Assembly (NCBI RefSeq): GCF_030169785.1
Contig: NZ_CP125854.1
Coordinates: forward strand, 1,550,001 to 1,614,000
Direction of reading: 5' to 3'
Origin: Bdellovibrio sp. 22V
GTDB lineage: Bacteria > Bdellovibrionota > Bdellovibrionia > Bdellovibrionales > Bdellovibrionaceae
Length of the DNA: 64,000 bases
The stretch's first letter is position 1, and each line of letters opens with the position of its first letter. The notes under the pieces were generated by a model. The model did not search any database. It had not been told where the DNA came from and saw only the letters and a program-made list of their open reading frames with translations. Of this stretch, positions 27,758 to 35,816 are shown piece by piece. Both the position numbers and the translations under genes were made by a program.

Positions 27758-27896
27758 GGCTGGCAAGGGCCAAGCTTTGGCTTAGAGCCCGGAGGCAGGC
27801 CTCCGCGCCGACACGATGTCGTACCAAAGCGCGGCGAGGCCTGGAGGGCCGTGTCTGCCGGAGCGGCTCTAAGCCAAAGCTTGGCCCTTGGTAGCC
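27758..27896. repeat. Long imperfect palindrome B (139 bp) between convergent genes
   Basis: Arms 27758-27789 and 27865-27896 match in inverted orientation at 30 of 32 positions; the core CAAGGGCCAAGCTTTGGC is perfect. The 75-bp centre holds nested GC-rich stems (for example CGACA / TGTCG near 27810-27822). It fills most of the 232-bp gap between the plus-strand gene ending at 27687 and the minus-strand gene ending at 27920. The arm sequence is unrelated to palindrome A. Confidence 0.82.
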
Positions 27897-27919
27897 GCAT
27901 CGGGAGCTCTCGCATGAGC

Positions 27920-29581
27920 TTAGCGCTGAGATTTCAAATAGCCAACGATATCAATATCCGGAGGAGTCGCGATACCAACACCACCTGGCAATGGACCCGT
28001 GAGTTCGTAAACGGAATAGTCCATTCTCGCATCGTACTTTCTCTCGTACTGATAGCGCATCCATTTTTGATTTTCGTACCAAAGACGTTTATTCGAATCA
28101 TCCGTACAAGCCGCCAACTCTTGGGCAATACGTGCACCCCAGCGGTGCTCGATGCAATGATAGGGATCGAAGCTCATCGCGAAAAGTCTTTGGCGAGCGG
28201 CCTCCAAATTCATCTTCACAGTCAGATTGTTTGTCGTTGTGTAAGAGAATTGGCAAGCTTGCGCTTTCTGAGCGTAGACTTTAAAGAGATCCTCGGCCAA
28301 ATTCACGCCGTTGTAGCGAATGGAAGATTCGCCGCGCTTGTAGCGTTCAATATTAGCTTTTGTTTGGCTGAGCAAATCCATGAACGCGACTTTCAAACGC
28401 GCATCACGGGATGGCGTTGCGTAGGCTTCCCATTCTCCTTCAGTTCCGAAGATATTAACCGGAAGTCTTTCAGGATGCGGTTTTAGATAAACGCCGGAAG
28501 TGCGTGCGGCTTCCACGGCAGCGACACGGTCTTTTAAGCTCACGCAGATATCGTCTACGATTTGCGCCATATCTTTTAATGGATCAATGTGCAATTCACC
28601 TTGAGTAAGACTCAGGCGCACATAATCATAGAAGCCGACTTGTTGACCTTGAACGACGAATTTTCCTTTATTCCAAACTCCGCCGGGATCTCTTTCTGTG
28701 CCGTAGTACTGCTCGGTGCTGAAATCAATAAGCTGGGAGTTTGGATACGACAGAACCTGGCCGCCGGTGTGATGGCCCGAAGAATCGACTTTTGCTCCCG
28801 CTAAATAAAGAGGACGGAAGTTTTTGAAACCGGCACCTTGATAAGGATTACTGCGCGAAAACTTCGGCGTGAACATACCCATCGTCAAAGAGTTGTCAGG
28901 GTGAGAGTCGATGTAAAAAATGCGACCGTCGTCAGTCACCTTATAAACGATGGCGACGTGACCGTTGGGATCGTAAATCACAGTGCCGGGTCTAATGCCT
29001 TCGCGAGAAATTCGCGCAGGATAGAAGTCAGCAAAAAGTCCCGTGTCCTCGTGACCCATCATACGGAATGTTCCAGAGAACGTTAATTGTGGAACCGTCT
29101 CATTCAAAATTTCGCGAGCATCTGCGTAAGTGTTTTTAAAAATTCCGCTCTTCGTGACGACGTCAAAACGCTTCGTCACATAGTTGCCTAGCGGAGAGTA
29201 GCGAACGTCACGCACGGATTTAATGTCATCTCCCGGAGCCACGTTCGGTTTGACTTCACTCACGATAGAAAAAGGCAGTTCGTTTTTCCACGCGAAGTAG
29301 GCGCGCAAATAATAGGGAAGATCCGCGCAATCCGCGAAATATTTTAAACCTGAAGGATCCGTGCCGTAATATTTGTTGGCGGTGCTTTGCAGACACGTGT
29401 CGACTTTGGCGCACTCGCGGCGTTCGACAGCCTCGCCGAGTTGTGCGACGAAGTTACCGAATTGTTCCTCGTGGGAATTTGTCCAGGCCGGTTGGGTGAT
29501 ACGCCATTGGGGCGTTGTGTTTTGCGCCAATGCATTCGCCGAAGCCAGCAACAGGAACGGTAATAGCCGTGTCAGTTTCAT
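27920..29581 (-). CDS. Large secreted protein with a papain/NlpC-P60-like Cys-His-Asp arrangement
   Basis: 553 residues; signal peptide of 20 residues ending ANALAQ. A candidate catalytic cysteine sits at residue 85 in YFADCADLPYYLRAYFAW, at the start of a helix as in papain-fold enzymes. A His follows at residue 208 in DPNGHVAIVYKV, heading a strand, and an Asp at residue 225 in IFYIDSHPD. This order (Cys, His, polar) is that of NlpC/P60 and CHAP amidases. The C-terminal 250 residues are helical, without a known domain. It may be a periplasmic or secreted peptidase or amidase acting on peptidoglycan or host protein. Family not recognised; the active-site reading is an inference. Confidence 0.7.
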   Translation of the reverse strand: MKLTRLLPFLLLASANALAQNTTPQWRITQPAWTNSHEEQFGNFVAQLGEAVERRECAKVDTCLQSTANKYYGTDPSGLKYFADCADLPYYLRAYFAWKNELPFSIVSEVKPNVAPGDDIKSVRDVRYSPLGNYVTKRFDVVTKSGIFKNTYADAREILNETVPQLTFSGTFRMMGHEDTGLFADFYPARISREGIRPGTVIYDPNGHVAIVYKVTDDGRIFYIDSHPDNSLTMGMFTPKFSRSNPYQGAGFKNFRPLYLAGAKVDSSGHHTGGQVLSYPNSQLIDFSTEQYYGTERDPGGVWNKGKFVVQGQQVGFYDYVRLSLTQGELHIDPLKDMAQIVDDICVSLKDRVAAVEAARTSGVYLKPHPERLPVNIFGTEGEWEAYATPSRDARLKVAFMDLLSQTKANIERYKRGESSIRYNGVNLAEDLFKVYAQKAQACQFSYTTTNNLTVKMNLEAARQRLFAMSFDPYHCIEHRWGARIAQELAACTDDSNKRLWYENQKWMRYQYERKYDARMDYSVYELTGPLPGGVGIATPPDIDIVGYLKSQR

Positions 29582-29689
29582 ATAAGTCTCCAGACGGATG
29601 AAGTCATTCGGTAGGGTGCAAGCCTCCTGCCACGGAAAAAGGGACTGGAAACGAGTTTGTTTTGATTTGAGGCACTTGTTTACAGACCT

Positions 29690-29759
29690 TAGAGCCCCGT
29701 TTGGGGCCTATGTTTAAGTCTTAAACACCCTCCTAAAGAAGGGTTCTCGCGATCGAGGA
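29690..29759. other. Four tandem hairpins in the divergent gap before ald
   Basis: Within the 356-bp gap 29582-29937, four adjacent stem-loops follow each other: TAG-a-GCCCC / GGGGCCTA (29690-29710), TGTTTAA / TTAAACA (29711-29727), ACCCT / AGGGT (29727-29744) and TTCTCG / CGAGGA (29744-29759). Either strand could be transcribed. The remainder of the gap holds the 30-bp repeat at 29805 and the ald ribosome site. Confidence 0.5.
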
Positions 29760-29804
29760 CTTTCAAATCCCAACCCTATACCAGCATACTAACGCAGCGC
29801 CACC

Positions 29805-29834
29805 AAAAAAGGTGCCTGCTTGTTTTTTCTGGCT
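29805..29834 (+). repeat. 30-bp repeat, copy 1
   Basis: This 30-mer begins AAAAAAGGTGCCTGCTT and ends TTTTTTCTGGCT. Its inverted copy is at 31673-31702 with 29 of 30 bases the same. It lies about 100 bp upstream of ald. It does not fold into a strong hairpin by itself. Confidence 0.75.
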
Positions 29835-29937
29835 ACATAGCGACAAACGGCCCGTTCTCCGTTCCGGGGGTTTCTTGCTTTTTGTTACCAATCTGGCATA
29901 GTCCGGAGTTGTCATTTGAAATACATGGGAGTGAAAA

Positions 29938-31044
29938 ATGATTATCGGTGTTCCTAAGGAAATTAAGATTTCTGAAAATCGCGTGGGTCTTACTGAAGCG
30001 GGTGCTCGTCAGTACGTAAAAGAAGGTCACACAGTTCTTATCGAGAAAGATGCAGGTCTTGGATCTGGCATCACAAACGAGCAGTACGAAAAAGCGGGCG
30101 CGAAAATTATCGACACGAAAAAAGAAGTCTACGCGAAAGCCGACATGATTCAGAAAGTGAAAGAACCACTTCCTGATGAATATGAATTGATGCGCGAAAA
30201 CCAAATCCTTTACACATACCTTCACTTGGCAGCAGAGCCGAAACTCACAAAAGTTTTGTGCGAGCGTAAAGTGAAAGCGATCGCTTACGAAACGATCCAA
30301 TTGGACAACGGTTCATTGCCACTTTTGACTCCTATGTCTGAAGTTGCAGGTCGTATGGCAACTCAAATCGGTGCTTTCTACTTGCAAAAAGATCACGGCG
30401 GTAAAGGGATTCTTTTGGGCGGCGTGACGGGCGTTAAACCAGGTAAAGTGACAATCATCGGTGGTGGTGTTGTTGGTACGAACGCAGCGAAAATGGCAGT
30501 AGGTCTTGGCGCTTCTGTAACTATCCTTGATGTAAACACTGCACGTCTTGAGTACTTGGATGATATCTTCCAAGGTCGTTGCCAAACTTTGTATTCTAAC
30601 GCGAAAAATATCGAAGAATCTGTGAAAGATTCTGACCTTGTTGTTGGTGGCGTTTTGATCACAGGTCACAAAGCTCCAACTCTTGTTTCGAAAGAGATGA
30701 TCTCTTCCATGTCTAAAGGCTCTGTTGTTGTTGACGTTGCGGTTGACCAAGGTGGCTGTATCGAAACTTGCCGTCCGACGTCTCACCAAAACCCAACTTA
30801 CGAAGTAGACGGAGTGATCCACTACTGCGTGCCTAACATGCCAGGTGTTGCACCAAGAACTTCAACTTACGCTTTGACGAACGTAACTATGAAGTACGGT
30901 TCAATGATCGCTGCTATGGGAGTTGAAGACTCTGTAGCGAAATCTCCAGCCTTGATGAAAGGTTTGAACGTTTACGGCGGATACGTATGTTATGAGCCGG
31001 TAGCGAAAGATCTTCACATGGAGTATCGCCCTTACAAAGGTTAA
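29938..31044 (+). CDS. ald: Alanine dehydrogenase
   Basis: 368 residues. N-terminal [20 protein letters not shown] is typical of Ald/PntA proteins. [10 protein letters not shown] and YLHLAAEP carry the pyruvate-binding Lys and catalytic His. The NAD site is [20 protein letters not shown]. It reversibly deaminates L-alanine to pyruvate and ammonia in the cytoplasm, useful to an organism living on amino acids from prey. A GGAG ribosome site is 7 nt upstream. Codon use is even and strongly biased, suggesting high expression. It is followed by palindrome C and a terminator. Confidence 0.95.
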   Translation: MIIGVPKEIKISENRVGLTEAGARQYVKEGHTVLIEKDAGLGSGITNEQYEKAGAKIIDTKKEVYAKADMIQKVKEPLPDEYELMRENQILYTYLHLAAEPKLTKVLCERKVKAIAYETIQLDNGSLPLLTPMSEVAGRMATQIGAFYLQKDHGGKGILLGGVTGVKPGKVTIIGGGVVGTNAAKMAVGLGASVTILDVNTARLEYLDDIFQGRCQTLYSNAKNIEESVKDSDLVVGGVLITGHKAPTLVSKEMISSMSKGSVVVDVAVDQGGCIETCRPTSHQNPTYEVDGVIHYCVPNMPGVAPRTSTYALTNVTMKYGSMIAAMGVEDSVAKSPALMKGLNVYGGYVCYEPVAKDLHMEYRPYKG

Positions 31045-31050
31045 TACGGC

Positions 31051-31173
31051 GGCTGATGAGAAGCGGCCATCCGACTTCGTTGTCGGGTACCGCGAATCGC
31101 TCCGACGTACTGGGAGTACACCTCCGCGCTTCGCGGAGCCCTCCGCCTCGCGGCTGACCACTTTTGATCAGCC
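31051..31173. repeat. Imperfect palindrome C (123 bp) after ald
   Basis: Outer arms 31051-31073 and 31151-31173 pair at 18 of 23 positions, starting with a perfect GGCTGAT / ATCAGCC. Inside are three independent small stems: CCGAC / GTCGG near 31070-31085, GTAC / GTAC near 31107-31119, and CTCCGCG / CGCGGAG at 31122-31138. It starts 6 bp after the ald stop and precedes a normal terminator. Confidence 0.7.
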
Positions 31174-31201
31174 TTGGTTTTGGGTAAATTGAGAAAATAT
31201 A

Positions 31202-31236
31202 AACCCCGCAAGTTTCTTGCGGGGTTTTCTTTTTTA
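31202..31236. terminator. Rho-independent terminator between ald and the zinc-ribbon gene
   Basis: AAACCCCGCAA and TTGCGGGGTTT pair perfectly (11 bp, 5-nt loop, 31202-31228), followed on the plus strand by TTTCTTTTTT. It lies between convergent genes and can serve both. Confidence 0.9.
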
Positions 31237-31260
31237 ATTACTTACTTTTCTAAGTTCCTT

Positions 31261-31527
31261 TTAGTCGAAGAGTTCTTCTAAGAAGGACTTTTTTCTTTTG
31301 TAGTGTTGGGGGTAGTGTTGTTGATAAGGGTTCGGTTGCTGGTGATGCTGTGAATGTGATTCCTGAGCGGCGCGGGAAGGGCTTGTGTGTTGTTGTGAGC
31401 GCTCAAGAATTTTGTCGAGCTCGCCACGATCCAACCAAACACCGCGGCATTCAGGGCAATAGTCGATTTCGATTCCCTGTCTTTCAGAGATCACCAGATT
31501 TACTTCTTTGCATGTTGGACATTTCAT
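31261..31527 (-). CDS. Small TFIIB-type zinc-ribbon protein
   Basis: 88 residues with an optimal GGAGGT ribosome site. The N-terminal half is a zinc ribbon: MKCPTCKE, a 17-residue spacer, YCPECRGVWLDRGELDKI. That matches the short zf-TFIIB bacterial family (CPxC, CPxCxGxWLDxGEL). The remainder is a His/Gln-rich tail (QQPNPYQQHYPQHY) ending in a basic patch and FLEELFD. The tail might bind metal. The biological role of this family is not known. Confidence 0.85.
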   Translation of the reverse strand: MKCPTCKEVNLVISERQGIEIDYCPECRGVWLDRGELDKILERSQQHTSPSRAAQESHSQHHQQPNPYQQHYPQHYKRKKSFLEELFD

Positions 31528-31672
31528 AAAAACCTCCGACCTCTAGTTTCCCGAAATTCGAGTGTTTTGAAAAATAGATAATAAAAATGAAGATCTTCGT
31601 TTTTACAAAACATCTATCTATGGAGAGTGATCTGCCCGAGGCTCGGAAGTTCGGACGGATTTGCTGCGGCTT

Positions 31673-31702
31673 AGCCAGAAAAAAGAAGCAGGCACCTTTT
31701 TT
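31673..31702 (-). repeat. 30-bp repeat, copy 2 (inverted relative to copy 1)
   Basis: Read on the minus strand this is the same 30-mer as 29805-29834 with one substitution. Its first bases overlap the stop codon of the ComEC-like metallo-hydrolase gene (TAAAAAAAGG). The two copies bracket ald and the zinc-ribbon gene, 1.9 kb. Confidence 0.75.
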
Positions 31703-32418
31703 TATTGTTCTAGCCAGATGTTGCCCCAGTCTTCGGTGCGGAGGAGGGGGAGGTTGTGGGATTTGAGGCGTCTGAGGACTTCTGGGTGCGGGTGTTTGTA
31801 GCGGGCCCAACGTGCGGAGCTGATGGTTAGACGCAGGCGTGGAAGGCGCTGCAGAAGCGGTTCTGAGGTGCTTGTGTTGGAGCCGTGATGACCTAGGATT
31901 AAAACTTTGGCAAAGGACAGCCATGGGCGATCCTTCCACAGATGTTCTTGTGCGATTGGCGAATCGCCCGGAATAAGTAAACCCTCAGTATAAACGACCT
32001 GGCTTTGGGAGTTTGAGTTTTTAGAGCGAAGTGGCGACCAGACTCGCAACTTATTTGGAATGTCGGCGCAATCAGGAAGAGTTTTTAACAATTTCATTTT
32101 CCGTTTCGAAGACCCGCCCAGCGGACGCAGTTTTGCGCAAAGATTAAGAAAGCGCACTGAGGGCTTGCTCACAGCGCCAATGTGATCCCAGTCCCAATGA
32201 CTGAAGACCGCAGAGTTTGTTTTTCCGCGGCATGCTTGCAAAATTTTTTTCCAGGGAAAGAATTCGCCGCCCATGTCGAAGTGCTGACACTGCGTCGCCG
32301 AAATTTTCGTGACCCATTGTCCTTGCCCGACATTCCAAACAACGACATAGCCTCGCACGACATCTTGGCCAATAAAACTGGCGCTCAAAGTGATAAGCAA
32401 AAGAATAAAAACTTTCAT
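31702..32418 (-). CDS. ComEC-like C-terminal metallo-beta-lactamase domain, separate gene
   Basis: 238 residues from the ATG at 32418, which overlaps the upstream stop as ATGA. A hydrophobic helix (MKVFILLLITLSASFIG) is followed by the beta-lactamase-fold domain of ComEC/Rec2: VVWNVGQGQW, SHWDWDHIG with the metal-binding HxDxDH, ILGHHGSNTSTS, and ISSARWARYKHPHPEVLRRL. In full-length ComEC this domain is fused to the channel and is thought to degrade the non-transported DNA strand in the periplasm. All main metal motifs are kept, so it looks functional. The frame is open upstream to 32496, so a frameshift fusion with the channel gene is also possible. Confidence 0.85.
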   Translation of the reverse strand: MKVFILLLITLSASFIGQDVVRGYVVVWNVGQGQWVTKISATQCQHFDMGGEFFPWKKILQACRGKTNSAVFSHWDWDHIGAVSKPSVRFLNLCAKLRPLGGSSKRKMKLLKTLPDCADIPNKLRVWSPLRSKNSNSQSQVVYTEGLLIPGDSPIAQEHLWKDRPWLSFAKVLILGHHGSNTSTSEPLLQRLPRLRLTISSARWARYKHPHPEVLRRLKSHNLPLLRTEDWGNIWLEQ

Positions 32419-33335
32419 CGCGTGGAATCTTTTCCCTGCCACAAATGCAGTCGTAAGAAATGAAACACCAAGTGCCAAAGAAGAATCCACAGCCACAGAA
32501 AACCAACGGAGGGAGGGGAGCCGCGCACAATTTGAACCGGCTCTGCCAGCAACGGCAGCACGAATGTAAAGCTCGTCATAACTTTATCAAAGAAGGTTAA
32601 GCAAAGACCTTTAAAAAGAACGGCTAAAAAACTTAAAGGCAAAAGAACGTAAGAAACCACTGGGGCAAGAAATAAATTGTATAGAAGCCCGAGCGGATGA
32701 AGGCTGCCAAGCCCCCAAAGGGGAGCACTCATAAATAGAAAAATGGAAAACTGAGCGGCGAGAATTCGCGCCATCGAGCCGCGCAAACGTAAGAGTTCCG
32801 GCACACCCAATGCCAAAGCCGCGCACCAACTCATTTGCAACGACAGAGAATTCCACCACGCGGGAAACAAAAACAAAACACTTAAGCCCGTTAGTAAAAC
32901 AACAAGATCAGCGGGGAAAAAATGTTTTTTGCGGCGAAAAAACTCACGCAGACAAAGACCCAAAAAAGCCCGCACAGCGGGCGCTTGCCAACCGACGGCG
33001 AGTGAATAGCCGCCAAGAAAAAGAAATCTTAAAAAGACTGGAATCCGCAAGATGCTCAAAAGTTGATCAAGCAAAATTAAGTGAGAGCCCGAGACAACGA
33101 AGATGTGAATCAAAGATGTTTTGCTCAAATTTGTTTTCAAATTTTCGTCTGTGATTTTTTCACCACAAACGAGCGCTGCTAATGAAACGTGATTTTCTGT
33201 TTCGTGCGGAAGATTCTGAAGACAGCTTTGCTGAAGTTTGTGAGATAGAGCTGATATGTTTCTCAGCAAAGTGCTGGGAAGTGAAATGCTTACGCTTAAT
33301 GCAAGGGTGAAGAGAAAGATCATAGTTACAAACAC
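32415..33335 (-). CDS. ComEC/Rec2-type DNA uptake channel, membrane part only
   Basis: 306 residues, starting at GTG 33335 or ATG 33323; neither has a strong ribosome site. It contains the Competence domain: HIFVVSGSHLILLDQLL, WQAPAVRAFLGL and about eight membrane helices, ending LWQGKDSTR. The usual N-terminal OB-like DUF4131 region is absent and the metallo-beta-lactamase part is in the next gene. ComEC carries single-stranded DNA across the inner membrane during natural transformation. DprA lies 2.5 kb away on the other strand, which supports a competence role. Confidence 0.85.
   Translation of the reverse strand: MFVTMIFLFTLALSVSISLPSTLLRNISALSHKLQQSCLQNLPHETENHVSLAALVCGEKITDENLKTNLSKTSLIHIFVVSGSHLILLDQLLSILRIPVFLRFLFLGGYSLAVGWQAPAVRAFLGLCLREFFRRKKHFFPADLVVLLTGLSVLFLFPAWWNSLSLQMSWCAALALGVPELLRLRGSMARILAAQFSIFLFMSAPLWGLGSLHPLGLLYNLFLAPVVSYVLLPLSFLAVLFKGLCLTFFDKVMTSFTFVLPLLAEPVQIVRGSPPSVGFLWLWILLWHLVFHFLRLHLWQGKDSTR
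32430..32436 (-). other. Possible -1 frameshift heptamer G GGA AAA in comEC
   Basis: Reading leftwards in the frame of the channel gene the codons are CAG GGA AAA GAT TCC ACG CGA TGA. G GGA AAA fits the X XXY YYZ slippery pattern, five codons before the stop. A slip of -1 continues as AGA TTC CAC GCG ATG AAA, straight into the hydrolase frame without a stop. No strong downstream stem or upstream stimulatory Shine-Dalgarno is obvious. Confidence 0.4.
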
Positions 33336-33638
33336 TTAGCAAATTTCATAACGCACCTGATTTCTAAAATAATCTGTCTTCGGGTCCGCGCGTCTTCTGA
33401 GGTCGGATTTTAAGATCTGAAATTTGTAAGCTTAATTGCACGGCTGTAATTGGATATATTTTAGTAAAATCATATACTTAATTGATGCACAAGGAAGAGG
33501 CAATCCGCTGAAACCCTTGAAAACAAACAGGTCTAAGGTCCAGCATTACATTAACTCAACATTTTATGTGGATAACTCCTGCTTGTTTGCACTTCTCTGT
33601 ACGTGTCATACTTTAAAAAGATCAAGAGGTGTCGATAG
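33336..33638. other. Divergent intergenic region between comEC and the secreted TPR gene
   Basis: 303 bp, AT-rich, no credible gene (a 68-codon frame has no ribosome site). CAAGG (33490-33494) and CCTTG around 33519 could pair around an 20-nt loop. TTGTTT and CATACT about 18 bp apart, near 33587-33613, are a weak promoter for the gene at 33639, whose AGAGGTG ribosome site is clear. Confidence 0.4.
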
Positions 33639-34166
33639 ATGAAGCAACTTAGACTATTAGCAGCAACGGTCCTTTTAAGCATTCCGTTAAGTGTTTTAGC
33701 AAAGCCTACTGCCAAGATGAAAAGCCCTTCAGCAAAAGACTTGGCGCAAGAATCCTTGCTCGTAGAGCTGACAGGGAAAGACATTTCGAAAGAAAATGAC
33801 ATCACTCTCTATGCTGAAATGGTGAGCGCTTACAACAATGATGATGAAATTGCATTTAAGAGTCGTCTGCAAAGTTTGCTGACCCGTTTCCCGCAAAGTT
33901 CTTACGCGGATAATGCTCTTTTCCTCGCGGGACGCATGGCTGTCGACCACAGCAATTACGCGGAAGCCGTCAAACATTTCGCGCAAATCGAACAAAAGTA
34001 TCCTCGCAGCAACAAAGTCGTCGCTGCCAAGTTTGCGAAGGCCATGACTTACAAACGCATGAATCTTCCTGATTTCGCGAAGCGCGCTTTGAAAGAGGTT
34101 CGCGCAAAGTATCCAGGCAGCCCGGAATCTTTCCGTGCCGATGCTGAACTAAGAATGTTCAACTAA
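33639..34166 (+). CDS. Secreted TPR/outer-membrane-assembly-like protein
   Basis: 175 residues; AGAGGTG ribosome site; signal peptide ending near SVLA, without a lipobox. The mature part has three degenerate tetratricopeptide units of the BamD/YbgF kind: LQSLLTRFPQSSYADNALFL, YAEAVKHFAQIEQKYPRSNK, and FAKRALKEVRAKYPGSPESF. The repeated YP-x-S turn is characteristic. It likely acts as a periplasmic scaffold. It is 17-26 bp before the LysM gene and probably in one operon with it. Confidence 0.82.
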   Translation: MKQLRLLAATVLLSIPLSVLAKPTAKMKSPSAKDLAQESLLVELTGKDISKENDITLYAEMVSAYNNDDEIAFKSRLQSLLTRFPQSSYADNALFLAGRMAVDHSNYAEAVKHFAQIEQKYPRSNKVVAAKFAKAMTYKRMNLPDFAKRALKEVRAKYPGSPESFRADAELRMFN

Positions 34167-34191
34167 AAAACTCCCTGCAAGGATGCAAAGA

Positions 34192-35808
34192 GTGAAGAAC
34201 AAAAAAATCTCTGTGATGTTAGCCCTCATCTTTTGTGCGTTGCTCGCACAAGCTCAAGACGTGCCTCCGGATGCACCTTGGGAGTCAGATCCTTTAGATG
34301 TTCTTGAACCTCAACAACGTGAAGTGGTTGAGCCGACGGTGCCAGAGTTTAAAGAGATCCCGGAGCCTGGACAGGAAGAAATCGCGCCTCCAGCTCCTGA
34401 AGTGGCGGAGCCTTCTATGCCGACGGAATTGCCGCCAGAGGCAACGCCGACAGAAGTGGCGTCACCAGCACTCGGTGGTTCGACGGAGCCCGATTATTCG
34501 CGCGAGGCGGAGTTTCACCGCATTTACAAAACTTATAACGAACAACCAACTTCCGAAGAAGTGTGGGAAAAAGCCGTCGGAGGTCGTGAGTCCGAAGTGT
34601 ATGCTGTACAAAAAGGCGATACTCTTTCGGGCATTTCGCAAACCTTCTTCGGTGATCCGCTTTTTTGGCCGAAGGTGTGGTCTTTCAACAATGGTCAAAT
34701 CTTAAATCCGCATGAGATTGATCCGGGTATGAATATTCAGTTCTTCCCAGGAAGTATGGATGATGCTCCCACAGTGCAAGTTGCTGAGGCACCTGCGGCG
34801 GGAGCTGAAGAGGCTGTAACACCTGGCGCTCCGAAAGTTATCGAGGGGGCTCCAGCGCAAATTCCTCGTCCAAAGAAAAGAGCGCCGCTTTTAAAAAATC
34901 TTCCGGGCAGTTTGCCATTGTATCGCATGGGGGCCGTGAATACGCCACCCGTGCAGGTCGAAATCGCGTTGCCGAAAACGCAATTCCCAACGGCGATGGA
35001 AAATCTTGAGTACTACATTCAGGATGCGCCGATTGCAGGTGTGGGTAAGGTCACGGGTGTAGAGATGAATATGCAAACGGCCGGCGACTATCAGTACATC
35101 TATGTCACATTGGACGGCGCTGCTGGTGGCAAAAACTACGTCGCGCAAAGAAATGTCTCTGCGGTGAAAGATCCGCAAGTCAAAGATCGCGTGGGTCACA
35201 TGGTCGAGATACAAGGCGAGATCGAAGTTTTGGAACGCGTGAACGATCATAAGAATGTGTATCGCGCGATTGTAAAGAAAACGATCCAGCCGGTTACAGT
35301 CGGCTCTGTTTTGACTGAAGGCAAGATGCCGATGATCGATCCGTCAGTGGGGCCGGTTACTTCAGGTGTGGGCGCAAAAATCATGGGCGGACAGTTTGAT
35401 ACCAAACGCACACTCTTTGGTTCGAACAGTCTTGTTTTCTTGGACGGTGGCGCAAGCCAAGGTCTGCAAGAGGGACAAACGCTGAATATTTTCGCAGATG
35501 AGCGCGTGCGCAATAAAAACACGGAAGCTGTGATCAACGACCGCGTGATCGGTTTGATTAAAGTTGTCAGAGTCGCTCCGAATTTTGCGACAGGATACGT
35601 GATCAAATCTACAGATGATATTTTGCTCGGCGATTACGTCGGCAAGTCCGTGGTGCATGCCTTGAACGAAGCAGCTCCTGCCATCGAAAGACAAAGCGAG
35701 GCACCCGCGAACGACGACTTTGAAAAAGAATTTGAAGAGGACACCTCTACGGAAGCACCGGCTCCAGCACCGGAATCCGGAGGCGATGACTCCGATCTTG
35801 ATTTCTAG
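34192..35808 (+). CDS. Secreted LysM-domain protein with proline/glutamate-rich linker
   Basis: 538 residues from the GTG at 34192, preferred because AAGG lies 8 nt upstream; an ATG at 34183 has the AAGG too close. Signal peptide (KNKKISVMLALIFCALLAQA), then a Pro/Glu-rich stretch of about 80 residues. A LysM domain follows (YAVQKGDTLSGISQTFFGDP, then WPKVWSFNNGQILNPHEIDPG), which binds peptidoglycan or chitin. A large beta-rich region without a known domain makes up the rest, and the tail is acidic (DDFEKEFEEDTS). Cell-wall-associated. Its stop shares a base with a possible dprA GTG, and a terminator-like hairpin follows. Confidence 0.85.
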   Translation: MKNKKISVMLALIFCALLAQAQDVPPDAPWESDPLDVLEPQQREVVEPTVPEFKEIPEPGQEEIAPPAPEVAEPSMPTELPPEATPTEVASPALGGSTEPDYSREAEFHRIYKTYNEQPTSEEVWEKAVGGRESEVYAVQKGDTLSGISQTFFGDPLFWPKVWSFNNGQILNPHEIDPGMNIQFFPGSMDDAPTVQVAEAPAAGAEEAVTPGAPKVIEGAPAQIPRPKKRAPLLKNLPGSLPLYRMGAVNTPPVQVEIALPKTQFPTAMENLEYYIQDAPIAGVGKVTGVEMNMQTAGDYQYIYVTLDGAAGGKNYVAQRNVSAVKDPQVKDRVGHMVEIQGEIEVLERVNDHKNVYRAIVKKTIQPVTVGSVLTEGKMPMIDPSVGPVTSGVGAKIMGGQFDTKRTLFGSNSLVFLDGGASQGLQEGQTLNIFADERVRNKNTEAVINDRVIGLIKVVRVAPNFATGYVIKSTDDILLGDYVGKSVVHALNEAAPAIERQSEAPANDDFEKEFEEDTSTEAPAPAPESGGDDSDLDF

Positions 35809-35816
35809 TGATTCTC

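Noticed and set aside
27014-31173. The three long palindromes as copies of one insertion or MITE family
   Set aside because: Their arms share no sequence, and no target duplications or transposase were seen.
31484-31939. 152-codon minus-strand frame between the zinc-ribbon and hydrolase genes
   Set aside because: It overlaps both better-supported genes in another frame and its protein is low-complexity Pro/Ser/Arg.
31702-33335. comEC as a pseudogene broken by frameshift
   Set aside because: Both parts keep all key motifs, the junction is a tidy ATGA overlap, and the second part has its own membrane/signal helix.
33436-33642. 68-codon frame upstream of the secreted TPR gene
   Set aside because: No ribosome site, and it overlaps the promoter region and the start of the real gene.
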